A DNA stretch of 64,000 nucleotides from Cliona cf. orientalis (lineage: Eukaryota > Porifera > Demospongiae > Clionaida > Clionaidae). The translations under genes were made by a program, and so were the position numbers. Below are positions 34,691 to 49,800 of this stretch, in pieces. The notes below the pieces were generated by a model that was not told where the DNA came from, searched no databases, and saw only the letters and a program-made list of their open reading frames with translations. Where the stretch lies: NCBI GenBank assembly GCA_963930775.1, contig OZ005704.1:2232001-2296000 (forward strand). Direction: 5' to 3'. Numbering within the stretch: position 1 is the first letter of the stretch; each line of letters opens with the position of its first letter.

Positions 34691-37600
34691 CTAGTCTTGT
34701 TTCCTGACTAAACATACCTCATCTTTCAACTCTGTAGCACTTTGCAGTAGCCGTCTCTGCAGAGGTGTGGTCTCACCACTATCACTATTAAACATGGCTG
34801 AATGAAGATGGTGGATGGCTAACAGATAGAAGAATGGACTCCAAGATGGCCTATAAAGATACTGATATGAACAATGATTCAACACACAGGCTATAATATA
34901 TGGCTTACTTAAGAGTTTCAGAGGTAAGAGCAGCCATGTAGGTTTCTAGCATCGACTCATCACTTTCAACGGGATACAGATAATTATTCAAATTGACAGG
35001 AACCTGTGAATTAGCAACGCATTGATAGAGTAGATCATCGTAATCCGGACGGTTTTTATAAAGCAACCCATAACTTTCGGACATAACAATGATTTTAAAT
35101 GATAGAGTACTCAGTAGATAGAGCTACCAGTCAGCTAACGAATGACGCAAACCGTATGTCCCAATCTTTGTTGCAACGTGTGCAAATTGTGCTCAAAGAT
35201 ACAATGTTACAAATTTATAAACCCGGACCTCCGCTTCAAATCTCGGACATGCTTGCATATTCTATCTTGGTGATGATCAGAATCGGTCAACGCTGCTACA
35301 GATACATGCACTAGCAGCTAACTCCAGTCCACCATTTCGATCGTGTTTAGCCACGCCCACCAGTGGGACTCCACCCAATCATTTTCGATGAATCGGACGC
35401 AAATAGAGGATGACTACTGGCTAGCTCCACTTGTAAGCTAAAGAAAGTTGTAGGAAGCATGGAATCATTATTAGTATATGGCCTACCATGACTGTGATTC
35501 CGATCAAACTCATCTAAAACCGCATGTCCGGGATTCGACGATATCCGATGATTGGTAAATTACTCTAATTGGTAAAGAGTCGTCAACACACTTGATCACA
35601 CATACTTATACCTCTGCTATTGGAAGAGAGAGGATGCGGATGACAGTGGGGTGCTCCCTCCAGACCATCTTTCTAAGCTGGACGCTAAACCTCTGCTGAA
35701 GAGGTAACAGAATAAAGCAGGCAAACAGGTGATCTCCATACGACACAGCAGCAAACTGCTCCAAGAGGGAAGAATACCTGGGACGAAAAAATAAAAATTA
35801 ACATGTACTTTTTTAAGCCAAACAACTTGAGACTATAGTTACGTATCAATGGATACTAGGCCGTAAAGGTACTCACAGATCAGTGAAGGATGTCACTCCA
35901 GGTATGGAGGTAGTGAAGTCAATAGAGGACAGTGACTGTTCCTGACAGTAGAACCTCAGTAGGATCAGCAAGTAGGAGCGAACTTCGCTGTCTAGAAACA
36001 GATCATTTCCTGTGAAAAATTAATATTAGGAGCTTGATCACTTTTCAAGGGTGTATACCATTGCAGAGTCAAAATGTATCACCTTAACATCTATAATAAT
36101 ACCCACCTATTAAGAAGATGCACATCAGACGCACTAGTTTAGCTGATGTTGGCACTTCCCTGAGCATCTTTGGCCGTAGGTGCTCCAGCAGCAATATGAG
36201 TCGAAGTGTACTCGTCACTACAGCCCCAGACTCTGAGGTACCAGCATCACTCCTAAGGAATTGTAACAGTGCTAAGGTAAACGAATATGACATAATATTA
36301 ATGCAAAGGTCATCCATCCTCTATGCAAATAAAGCAAGAGCAGGTGGTAAGAAAAAAATATCATATGTAAGCAAACAGCTGTAAGGTCAAGGTTCTCCCA
36401 TTATGTCATACATCCTGTTTAATTTCCTGTTTATGTGTCTTCCTGTCTGTGGTACATTTATAGCCATGTATCAGTCAGTTAGTGTCACTCTTCAGTTCAG
36501 TTCAGTCGTCAGTTCGCTGGTGTGTCTTATTGCAGTGTGGTGTCATCTCCCTACCATCTCTCTATGTTTATCTCGTATGTGTATAATGCTGCTACTTGAA
36601 TAATTCTAAACCCTGTGAAGCGGTGTTAAAGGTGGCGAAGTGTTACACAGCTTATAAATCTTACAATTTCTTTGGGTCGATTGCTTTGTTGTAGTCCTGT
36701 ATGAGAGGCAGCAGCACCCAGTCCAGAGGCAGGCAGGGACCAGAGTATAGAGGCAGCATCAGCTTAGCAACTCTCATTGGTTTGAGGTGAAGAATACTCC
36801 TACATGTAATAGAACGGAGTTGATTATGTCATTGTGTGTACCAAAAGATGTCCTGCTTTTGTAGCACCATATAATTTTTCATGGTAAAATGCTGAAAAGT
36901 AATACTGTGAGTGCATCTTTAGTGTCTCGGGATCTGAAAGCACTTAGTCTGACGAGCCAGCCCCTCCCACGCAAAGAGAGAGGACATTTGACATGGCATT
37001 TCCTCTCTCTCTCTCTGTTTACATAGGAGGGGCTGGCTCACAAGAATAGAAAACACTAGCAAGTTAACAGTGCTTCACTTTCATTGTGTGTACCAAAAGA
37101 TGTATATACCGCTTTTGTAGCACTACATGGTATTCAAAATGCTGGAACACTATGATTGCATCTCCAGGGCCTGAAAACACTACTGACAGCGCTTCACTTT
37201 CAGTTCAGAACTGTCTATAAATTTTGTGAGTTCGTTTTGAGTGCAGCCACCGTAGTAGCCTCCAAAAATTGTGAAGCCGACGGTCTTTCACGTCGTCATC
37301 ACTGGGTATTGGGATAAGTTTTCAATTAGCAATAACCACGCCTCGGTTGGACCTCATTGGCTATGGTACTGCCACTGCGCAAAGCTAACCTCCACACTCC
37401 CCAGCCAGCCTTATATAGCAATTACTACTGTACACTACTTATGGGTTTCATCAAACAATTTCATTCCACGCATATTTCGCGGTCACAACGTTGCAACAAC
37501 GCAAGCAAGCGCTTCGCTATGAATATCATTAGCGCTAATCACTAACTTGGACTGCTTCACTTGCTTCTCTGTACACTGGCCACCCTGTGCTAGTGATTGG

Positions 37601-37777
37601 AGGTAAACTGAGCACAGAGAGGCTAAGCTGTCTAGAGATTGTGACAGGAGGGTGCTGGCAGTGACAGGTGCAGCCATTTGGGCTGTGATGGGGTGGGGAG
37701 GGTCATGTAATGACAAGCTGGTGATGTCCTTTTCTACTAAGGAAGATGAGCTTGAATCCCTGTGTGTGATAGAAAGA

Positions 37778-37869
<92 letters not shown>

Positions 37870-40800
37870 TGGTGGAGGGAAGGAGGGAGGGAGGGAGGGA
37901 GAGAGAGAGAGAGGGCAGGGAGGAGGTGGGTGCCTTAAAGTCAAGAAGCAGAGCTCATCTTGCTTACCTGAACATAACACGGTTGAGAACAGCTGAAGAA
38001 ATGAGATCACTGATGTAGCACTCCATGCCAGGGGGGAGCAGAGAGACCAGCTTGAAGGCAACATGGTGGACAAGAATCAACAGAGACTCATCCATACCAT
38101 CCTGTCCAGATACCTCCAACTACATACACATACACATGTACATGAATACATATCGTATAGAATTTGGGTAACTTTCACGAGAAATTTGGTAAAACGGCTC
38201 TCAGTTTATATGGCATAATTTAAATTAGGTACCTCTGCTATGGTTGATAAGCTTACCCAAACAGTGAATAATTTGACACCATGATAGAGTAGGCTCAGTT
38301 CAGTAAAGTTGAAATTAGAATACTGCTAATAAAAAAATGAAATGTGAATCCAAGTCAACATACTTGATGACATTGTGTAGATCATACCACATTCTTGTTG
38401 TTCTGTGCAATTCCTTCAAGGTAGGCAAGAAACATGGAGTTTTGAAACAGCTGCACAACCTACACATGTAACAGTATGAACAATGAAGTATACTGCTTGT
38501 TAGTATACACCCTAAATGCACGAAAAATTTTAGGCTACAATGGCAATACACACATCCCTGCACTCTACAGCTTAACATAAACAAACAGCAACACTTTACC
38601 TTATTAACAAATAAACAGCTTTTGAGTCAACTTTACCTTATTAACCACTCCCTTGTGGAGGTGGGCTGACACCAGGCACAGTCTGAGATAGCCCAGCACG
38701 AGATCAGCACATGTGAAGCAGACGACTTGGGGCTGAAGTAGGTCATGGAAGTCGGCCTGTGTCATGGTGGTGGACTGGTTGTAGAGAGGTCTCTTGGGAG
38801 GAGGGGCCAGGTGGAGGAGGGAGGGAAGGGAGGGAGGGGAGCACTGGACCTGGACACCTTCATCATGGCCGCAGCTATTAGCATTAGACAGCACTGATAT
38901 CTTCCTGGATGATGAAATGAGTATACATAAGGGTTGTATGTACAAGATACATGTACTAAATCTCTTTGAGGTACAACCCCTTAGCAATTTTAGAAGATAA
39001 TACTGTCCTGGATAAGCATTAGTGGGTGCTTACATGTACTTCAGAGGTTGAAGTACATGTATAGTCTTGTCCCCAGGCCCTCTATCTCCCAGCTAATAAA
39101 GGATTTGGGGGATGAGGATAGTTACAGTATACATGTGGTTTTACCTTAAGGCTTCCAGTGCATAGCTGAGAAGAGCAGACTTTGCCAGTTTGTTCATAAC
39201 TCCATTAGCTAGCTTCTCAATCTGATCCAGTACATCCAGTGACGAACCTGGACTCTGGTGATAAGAATATGCACTCACACATAGACTACACTAATTAAGG
39301 TTTTAGCGTCTACCTTTTGAGTCACGTTGCTGTAGTAACTGGCTACGCAATGAAGAAGAGAACCCACACAGGACACCCTATCAACCTGACAAAATAAGAA
39401 AATGAGTGCATGTATTATACATGTCATTGTATGTACCGTGCTTATGCTAATAGAACATACGCTAAAAAAATAAACACGGTATATCCATATGCATGATGTT
39501 TAGGTTGTATAATTATTGAAGTCATGGCATACACACATTTACTGGATTGATCAAGGTTTGCCTGAGCGGGTAGTGGGATGGTTTACCTTCTGATCTTCAT
39601 GCACGTATGACATTATGTACATTGTATACCTGAGTAGCTCCAGTGGTGGTGTGCTCCACCCACACAGTCAAGCACTGTAGCAAAGGGGTTAACATTCCAG
39701 AGGCATGGCTCCACTCGATGGTTGGAGGACTCAGTGTGACTGCAGGTGACACAGACAGGTAATACAGAGCTACTGCACGCATACAAGAGTGGATTGGGCT
39801 AATTAGTGGTAACCACATGAAGGCAGTAGGGTCAACATTATGGTGACATGAACTTTAGAACCCCTCCTCTTTCCTGGTCACTTACATAGTGGAGCTAGCT
39901 AGTGTCCTAAGGCCACACTTTATATATATGTTTCTTAACTATTTCTTTTTACTGAGATTTCAAGCATCAAACTAACATTAATTAGCCTCGTCCCCAGGCC
40001 ACTCCCACATTTTCAATGTTGCACGCAGAAAGGAGGGAGGGCCTGGTATCTAAAGTCACGTGCGTGACCCCATCGTTATACACATTAAGACCCAAAAAAA
40101 TGGCCGCAAGACAAAGCTACCGTTCTGAGCTAAATTTCTGTATGAGCAGCTCGATCCCCACTCATTTGGGAACTAAAAGGATCGTGCTACACTCAGCAAT
40201 AAGCGTTTGGGCCGTACCTTTCGATCATTGGAAACGAGAGCCCTCCAAATCTCGACGACCTTTGCTGCACTCTAGGGGCCTAGAGGTCTCTCTACGGTCT
40301 CTCTACGCGATACGTCACGCACGTGACTTTAGATACCAGGCCCTCCCTCCTTTCTGCGTGCAACATTGAAAACGTGGGAGTGGCCTGGGGACGAGGCTAA
40401 CATTAATTACAGTGTTTCAATTCAGGGCACCACTAATATGACACATGTACATAAGGCATAGTGGGCGTGCCAGAGCAGGATCACTGGGATGGCTTATGGA
40501 CTCAATCCTAGTTTTGCATTTCCAGTATTAGCAAATAAAACTACACGTACATGTACAATGTCATAAATATCTGTACCATTCTGTTTGTCAGTGGTGAGCT
40601 GGTCTGGTGTGACTCCTGCGACGGAGATGGCTGCCTGGATGAGTCTGAGTAGGGCAGATATCCTCCTTCCCTCCAGCTGACCGAGGGAGTGGGGTCCACT
40701 GCTCAGGCTGGACAGCTGCTGCAGCTGACCAAGAAACACAGGGTAGGTGTCTCTGCAAAACAATATCAACATCTCATAATAATAATATTACATGCATGCA

Positions 40801-43800
40801 TGACATAGTAGATTACATGGCATTGTATAATCATAAAAAAACTGACAAAGGTCATATGGACTGAAACATCTTGTATGTGTTATATTGAAAATTGAAGTGG
40901 TTTCACTCATCTGCTACACTATGCTCAACGACAATAACCTAATATGATAACAGTAACAATGATCACATGATATCTATCTATCTATCATACTTCATTATGT
41001 CACACGAAAATTTCTTTTTTGTACCACATCAGTATCCAATGACATTTCTTACCCTCACCTAAAGGCAGTGTCACCTATGGCATAGCTGAGTGTCACAGTC
41101 CATGTGTGCAGTGCCATGATGGCCAGGTTGTATGCCTCCTCCCTGGGCAGGTTCAACTCAGTCGGGTGAAGAACAGTGTAGCGAGTCAGCACAGACAATA
41201 GGCCATACTGGGAAACCTATGGTATAAGATGGATATAGGATTCTGAAAAGTACTCTCACACATAGGTAAAGACCGCCAAATTCAAATTTCACCAATAGCA
41301 ACTGAGCATCATCGTACCCAGATCTTCCCATGTATTTTTAACATAATACATTGTATTATCACGGGATCAATTTTTCACATGGAATGTTGAGCAAGCATGG
41401 GAAGGTCTGGAAACAAGGCTCAAGATTCTCACCAGCTGAGAGGTAAAGTTTCTCACAGCAGAGCAGACAGCCATCACCAGCTTGAGAGCAGCGACCTGAG
41501 GTTGGCCATGAGCCACCTCATCCTTACTGCCAGACGACTCACCATCCTCATCCCCTTCCCCACCACCAGACCAACTCCAGGAGAGAGGGAGAAACTCATC
41601 AAAGATGACCTTCATCAATCTGGGACAGCTCACCACCTGAAGCAAATTCATAGTTAATCTAGGGCCTGTATGCACATTATCGCACAGTGCTTCCGCATAT
41701 AAATGTGTAGATTTGCTTTAAATTAGTGATCAATTTGCTTTGATTGTGAAGTAGGTGGAGCTTAAACAGTTTGATGTGCTCCTCCCAAAACACACCCTCC
41801 CACACTATGTAACATTCATGTGTACATGTAATCTATTATTGTTGACATTAATATTTGCACTTACAGCAGACTCCAAACTTAATTTTAATGTAGCTACAAG
41901 CTATCAGTGACTACAAGTATAATACTATAATTATCTATCACATTAATTTTGTCCTATTGACACTGTGCTTATCGAAATGGAGATTCCGATCAGAGTGTAT
42001 ATTTGGTGTGTTCAAATTCTCCATAGCTCATGTTGTCACTTTCAGCTATGCTTTCATTTTCACTTAGTTGGGTTTGTAGCTCAAGTACACGTAAGGCTTC
42101 TTTATCCTTTCTCAAGCAAAGAGAATCTAGCCATTTCTTTAGTTTTTTTCCCACTCTGATCGACATTAGACGCATCAGGACGTGATAGAGAATAATTCCG
42201 ACAAAAATCACAAACGCTATTCCAGTAGAAGTATAGATCACCGTGGACGAGCGTCTAATTTTATGGATGGAGTACTCAAACAGGATTGCTGCTGATGTAA
42301 CAGCTAGGTTGAGAAGGAAAGCCATCTCGAGGAGATTGTTGACAAAATCTTCGTACACCCACCTTGCAAGGCAGAGCCACGTTTGGAGAGCCATGGAGAA
42401 GACCGCAATGACAAGAAGACTGACGGCACCCTGATTGACAAAGGAGAAAATAATCAATAGTACGATGCGTACTAGTAAAAGAAGTCCAGTCCAGTAGCGA
42501 TGATTGGCCTTGTAAGGACCAGTGTAGGCATCGAAAAGGGGCTTCAACTTTTGCACCCAGAACAGGGCCCGGTAGTGAGATACCTTGAGAAGCCACTGAA
42601 TACTGACTAGAGAGAAGGTGTACGGTACAGACAGAAAAACTAAGAAGAGGAGTGTAGCAATAAACAGTGGAATGTGCTTGCCCCTCAGAAAGTCAATATT
42701 TCCATCATAGAGCCACACATGTTTAGTGTAACCATTGGGATACGTAAGTTTGGCAAACGAAAAAACATCGATGGAAAGTCGAAGGAGTTTTGTGTAAGAT
42801 AGTAGGCAGAGTGTGGCTAGAACTTGAACAGCATTCTTGCCACTGAGCTTAGAAATGCGAGTTGAATAGTGACTAGCAATGATGATGATTGCCACCAATA
42901 GCCAGATGTACAGCGGAAAGCAGAACTGAAGCCAAGTCTCCGTGTATGCATCAAAACCATTATAAAAACAAGACTCGATTCCTTGGTCAAAGTTTAGCCA
43001 AGAAATGAAGAGTCTCAGAAAGGAGTTGCTACTTTCAGAGGTGAAGAAATTGACACGTTGAATCTGGATAACATTGGCATAAAATATCAAACCATTGATT
43101 GTTCCAACTGAGACGGTTAAGTTAAGAAGCATCAAGACGATGACAAGCAGCAGTCCTGAAACAATACCTGGAAACACTGTGAGTACTACAAGATTAGAGC
43201 ATTTTTTACACTTTGATGATCCTAAAACTCGGCTAAAGTTAGTTTGGCAGCCACCGCAGAGAACACCAGAGCGATTGAATGCACACTGCTCGTCTTGATG
43301 CTCCAAACTAACCAAGAGCGACTCCTCATCAGTTCTGCAATAATCAAATGGACAGTACTGGTGAGCAATAACTCCGGGATTTTCGTCCTCTATAGTGTGA
43401 ACTTCTGTTAAACCAATCCACTGCTGTCCAGTTCGATGAATTTTGTGTATGCTCAAATTGCAGCTTAAGCCGAGCAATTCTAGAGAAGGCAAACAAGTAC
43501 AGGTGTGCTCAGTTTCATCTAATGGAAATGCAAGGGGACACTCTTTGAGCTGAACTTTTATGGTGAAGTCTTTGAAGAGATACTCCAGTTCCTTGGGGTA
43601 TTCGTTCCACTGATCCGGATCAAACAATGAAATACCTCTGCTATTCTGTAACACTGTAACTGTGATGATTTCTTCCCTACTTGATGAGTGAATGGCATAT
43701 TTGAGACTTGTACAGTCGTTCTGAAGTGTTTGAGTGCTGTCGTCTGACTTAATGACTTCTCTTTGACCAACACCGTCCACAGTCTTGGCAATCACAGGAG

Positions 43801-46800
43801 TTTTAACTGTTCCATTTCGCTGTCCAACTGCCACTGCATCAAATGCTACACTCTCTCCTGGATAAATCACACGTTTAATCTCTGAGATATCACAGTTAGG
43901 GACATTATTGGTACACATACAAATCCGAGTTGGTTCAGATGCTATTCCAGGATTCCCATCCTCAAACTGTAACACTGCTGGGATTCTGAAATTACGCTCA
44001 AGCTTTTTGTTGTTGTACCAGTAATCTATCCAACCGCCGTAGATATTACTTCCTCCATATTTAGCCGAGTTATTTGCAAATACAAGGGCTGTCTTTATTC
44101 TGTCCACATGCAGGAAAGATTTCTGCCATTTGTGAGCATGTATGTAGCTAGAATCATCCACAAATATTGCTCCACCCTCAAAATATGCTCCATTATTATT
44201 AAAAGTTACGATCGATCGATTGTTGTAATGGTTATCTGACTTACAACCTTGCAGGGACAGAACTGAGAGGGAATAGAATGCCATTGCTCCACCGTGATAC
44301 CCATAATTGTCGACAAACTCAGCAATCGAGTCTTTGAAGCATACCTCAGCGTCATTTATCGCCATTATTCCACCACAGTCCTCTCCATAGTTCTCTCTAA
44401 AAATAGCCTGGCTATTCTTAAAAGCAATAACACCACCATCGACAACTATTAAAGAGCTAGGACTTTCAAAATATCTACCAATTCTATTATTGATAAATTC
44501 AACTTTGGCTTCAGAGAATGAGAGTATGCCGTAATTAAATATGGTTCCTTTGTTGTGGATGAAGTAGCAGTTACCTTTTATGGTAGTAATCAACTGTGTC
44601 AAGGAAAGAATTAAATACTGCGATTCAGTATCTTTAATCGTGACATTATCTAGAATAAGATTGCCCTGATTGGTTAGAGTGTCAACTGATACTATTGGAG
44701 AGCAGAAACACCCCTTGAAAGTTGTATCCCTAACATGTACTTCTCTAGTCCCTGTGATCGTTAAACACGATCTATTAAAGGAAGTGTCAGTTATATTGAC
44801 CTTGTAACGTAGAGGTTGATCTGCTGAAATGACCACTCCAGTATCTCTGCTAGATATTGTTGAATTAATAAGGGTAAATGACTGCTGACGGCCTCCAGTT
44901 TCAGTGAATTGCACTACAATTGCTTTCTCATTTTCATTTGTACATATAATTTGAATCCCATAAAGTGATATAATGCAGTCACGTTTCTTTGAGCACCAAA
45001 TGTTAAGTGTAGTACCATAGCTGCTACCACTAGACCTTCCAATGAAGTGAATATTCGACATGTTGATCTGCTCAATGCCAACAAATTCAAAGTATACCGG
45101 TATTTCACAGATTATGAACACGTCCCCTTCACCAAGAAAAGTTACTGTTTTGGGATGCTTTAGTGATAGATATCGTGATTGCTGTGTGCCATTTACAACA
45201 TGTATTCCAGATAAAAATCTGACTTCGAGGTCATACTTATTGCTATGCCCGTCAAATCGACGATAATCGTTGATCAGTTCATTCAAGGTGACATTGGAAC
45301 AACTGTGTTTAATTGTTGCGTTGAGATGATCACAGGGAGATACGGAATGCTCTGGATTCGTAGGGAGCACATATATTGAATATTTCTCACCCTCCGTAGC
45401 CAGTACCCATAGAGATTGACGTAGAAACAGTAATACAAGACTCAGTGATGATGCCATTGCCATGGGTGTCATGGTATTGCCACAAGTCTACGTATGTGTC
45501 TGAATACCCACATAGGATATATGTTTGCATATTAAGATTGCACATGCATGCACAATGGCATGTTATTATTATGCATCATGATAAAAGTCAATTTTGGGAA
45601 ACAGCTAGATAGGTACCGTTGATACTAGATCATCCCTTGGTGTAGGCATGTTTATGGATACTATAAGAAGGAAAACATGTTTGGTACTATAGAGAATCCA
45701 TTGGGGTATTGGATATTAGTAAATCCTTTCTCAATATCTGTTGGGAAATAGCCACCAATGTAACAGTTGTGCTGATCTCAATCCGGTCACCAGAGATTTC
45801 TCTCATGATTAATATACATACACAAATATTGATTTTTGTTTTGCATATACATTTGAGTCCATATCTGGTGCTGGGGGACCCATGCATGCATGTAATCCCC
45901 AAATTTTGGTTTTTTATCCAGAGTAAACATTCAGAGAAAATCAGCGATTCATCCTTATAGTTTACAAAATTTTATGTGCACCATAATATATATAGAGCTA
46001 GCAGATCTATATAATCATGAAAATTAAATCTAATTCTTCATTAAGGGCTGTGTCAAATCAATAACAGTGTATGTCACTCTGGGATGGCCTGTCTGTTGGT
46101 CATCCGGTGTCCCAGTCTCTGGTTTCAAGTGGATTCTATCCTTCGAAAAAAATCTAAGAAATTTCCTTTTCAATGTTGTTCCAATTTCTGTGAGAAAAAC
46201 TGTCCTTTGTATATGATAGATAAGAATCAAGAAAAACTTAAGGAATACGATCCCACTCGATACATACACAGGACACTTGAGTGTTGTAGGTAGAGAGCTC
46301 CAAAAGCAAAACTGTTGAGGTAATACCAAGATTGCATAAATAGAGCACCTCAAGACAGTTAATGAGGGTGCACTGGTATACCCATTTTGTGAAAAACATC
46401 CACACTTGAAGGACTAATGAGAGTATTACAGTAACAAGCAAACCAATATTTGTACCATCGGTCCGATCAGCGGTAAAGGTGATCAATAATACGATGCGTG
46501 CCAGTAGGAGCAGACCACCCCAGTAGCGATGATTGGGTTTGTACAGGCCATGGTAGGCATCAGATAGTACCTTGAATCGATGAATCAGTCGTCCTATGCG
46601 GTAGTGAGGTACTGGTATCTTATAAAGCCACTGAATTCCAAGCTGTACGAGGGTGTAGGGAAGGATAAACAAAAGTAGTATTATCACTGAGGCAATGAAT
46701 AGCGGAACGTGCTTGCCCTTCAAGTAGTAAATGTTGCCATCATGAAGCCACACAGATTTAGTGTAGCCATCAGGGTAAGTGATCGTGGTAGAGGAAAGTA

Positions 46801-49800
46801 CATCAGTAAAGAGCCGAAGAAATTTTGTGTATGAAAGCAAAAGTAACGTGGCGAGAACATTTACAGCATTTCTGCCACCTAATTTTGAAATTCGGTCAAA
46901 GTAGTGGCTTAAGATGATCACGATTGCTGCTAGTACCCACATGTATAGAGGGAAACAAAATTGTAGCCACATTTCTGTGTGTGCATCTAGTCCGTTGTAG
47001 AGGCAAAATTCGATTCCAAGATCTAAGTTCAGCCAAGCGATGAATGTGCTCAGAAATGAAGAATTGGGTTTTACTGGGCCAAAAAAGGTGGAATGTTGAA
47101 TTTGAATGATATTAGCATAAAAAATCAGCCCATTTATTGTTCCAACTGAAACAGTTAGATCCAGTATTGTCAATAGTATTACTAATAGTAATCCTGCTAA
47201 TAAAATGGCAGGAAGGATCAATAGCGTGAGATTAGAACATTTTTTACACTTTGATGATCCCAAAACTCGGCTAAAGTTAGTTTTACAACCACCGCAGAGA
47301 ACACCAGAGCGATTGAATGCACACTGCTCGTCTTGATGCTCCAAGCTAACCAAGAGCGACTCCTCATCAGTTCTGCAATAATCAAATGGACAGTACTGGT
47401 GAGCAATGACTCCAGGATCTTCCCCTGCAGCCAAATGTTCTGACACCACCCCAATCCACTGCTTCTTGCTTTTATGAATCCTGTACGAAAGTGAGTCACA
47501 GCTTAATCCAAGCACTCCTAAAGAGGTATAACAGACGCATCTGCGTTCCACTTTGTCTAGTAAAAAGCCAAGAGGGCATTCTTTCAGCAGTACTTGAACA
47601 GATAATTGCTTAAATAGTAGCCCCAGTTTGTCTGGGTACCTTTCCAGCACTGTTGGTTGAAATATTGAACCACCATCTGACCACGATGTTACTTGAAATG
47701 TCTCTTGCTTATTTAAGGATAAAACAGTATACTCCACCATCGTACATTCATTTTTTATTTCTTTAATATCTTGCAAATCTCTATCACTGCCAATGTAGCT
47801 GCTACTCACGTTGAATTGATCAATTAACTTGGCTCTCACATGTGTCTCGACCATGCCATACCTCTGCCCAATACCCACCAAACTTATACCAAATTTCTCA
47901 CCGGGATATACTTTTATATTCCTTTCGGTGAGGTTGCAATTTGGGATGCTATCAGCACATAAGCATAGTCTCGTGGGATCAGATGTAACTCCCAGAGAAT
48001 TGTTACCCTCAAAGAACAAAACGCTTCCAAATTTGTAATCATATGTGACATTATTCCCTGCCATGTTTATAGACCACTCGATCCAGCCTCCATAGATGTT
48101 GCTTCCACCTTTGTACGCCTCATTCTCAATGAAGTCAAACTGCACTTTGTAACCAGTTTGAATTGCCGATGTATGAATTTTGTGGTCGTGAATATAGCTC
48201 CTATCATTGACGTATATTGCTCCACCTCTTTGAGCTTTGTTTCTTATAAATGTTACGGTTGAATTGAAGGCATTTCCCTCACTAATCAGTTTCGATCTTG
48301 AATAGAGCGACATTGCGCCACCCCACGATCCATTGTTATTAATAAATTCAACTCTGGAATTACTGAAAGCTATAATTGCTTCATTGGTGGCTGCGATTCC
48401 TCCACAAATCTGTCCATGATTTCTTTCAAATGTAACGTGGCTGTCATTGAAGAGTATTCTGCTGTCCTCTGCAGCAATAACAGCACCAGGATTTTCAAGC
48501 TTCTCCCTGTCTACATAATTTTCAATAAATTCAACATTAGCCCATTGAAAAACAAGCTCACTCTTTGAAGCAATTAATATTGCTCCTCTATTATCATAGA
48601 AATGACAATGACCTTGCAAGAAGATGGAGTTTTTCTCCACAGAATGCAGAAGCATTGCTGAGGTAGTGCTCCTCACTGTCAAATTGATGAGCTGAATGAC
48701 AGCAAGACCAGGAAATAATAGTATAGGAGAGCATGAGCCATTAGTAAAACTAGTATTAGCTACAGTAATCTCACAGTCCTTAACTTGAACATTTTTATTC
48801 ATCTGGAAGCAAGACTGAAGAAACGATACATTATCAATTTGAATTCTGCAAGTATTGCCGTTTTTGTATGACGGATTTCTTTTCATTATTTCGACATTTC
48901 CAGCAACAATATTTGAATTGGTGAGGCTAACCACGTACGTATTATTCGGTACTTCCCTTAGCTTACCTCTGAATAGTATACGTATTCCAGTCCTATTCCG
49001 ATTGATCATCATAATCCTATCAAATACTATCACAGAGTAAATTGGATTAGTGTACAGTGTTATAGTCTGTACTTGATCATGTGTCATACTAGTACGGCCA
49101 TTGCAGTATTTAAACTTGATATTAGATATGCCAAGATACTGAACATTTAGAAATCTTAGCTGAAATTCAGTCACACAGAAAATTGTCACAACACCTTCTC
49201 CTGTTAAATTCATACATAGATTTTTAGTAGGAAAGATCAGCCGATTCATAGAGGAATTAACGATGTGCATACCAGGTAAGAACACAAGTTCATAGAAATA
49301 TGCACTTGTCATTGATAATACACCTCCTCTGGGTCCACTGGCATCTATCAGTTCATTTAGTGTCACTGAAGAGCATTCATTACAATACGATACATTGCTG
49401 AAGCAGCTGGATGTGAAGTTACATGGTTCTGTCGAGTCAGCTTCAGGAATGATAGATACCCTGATGCTTGGCAACTCACCATCCAATGCTACGATATTAT
49501 TGATCACTACTATCCACAGTAATAGAATTGCTGATACCTTCTCCATTTTGCCTTCACTACTGAGAACGTGTGATGAGCAATTGGCTATTTTAAATTGTGT
49601 TTTCATAATTTTAGGCAAATGTTGTAACTTTGGGAAATTATGCTTAAACACATGTACACATTGTGTTAAAAAGGTGCTTTTGGGGTATAGTGATGTTTAT
49701 ATTTGATACCCTAGGGTGCACAAATTTTGACACCCCATGGTGCTATACTAATACCCCATAAAACTTTGAGCCAGTAACTGCATGATGTGTAACAACAAGG

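Noticed and set aside
37483..38073. Minus-strand 196-aa ORF spanning the Ser/His-rich repeat
   Set aside because: The middle is translated microsatellite. Only 37547-37759 (RPAP1 exon 20) is supported by phase and family match.
40016..40369. 117-aa plus ORF
   Set aside because: Entirely inside the 417-bp MITE; chance frame through inverted arms.
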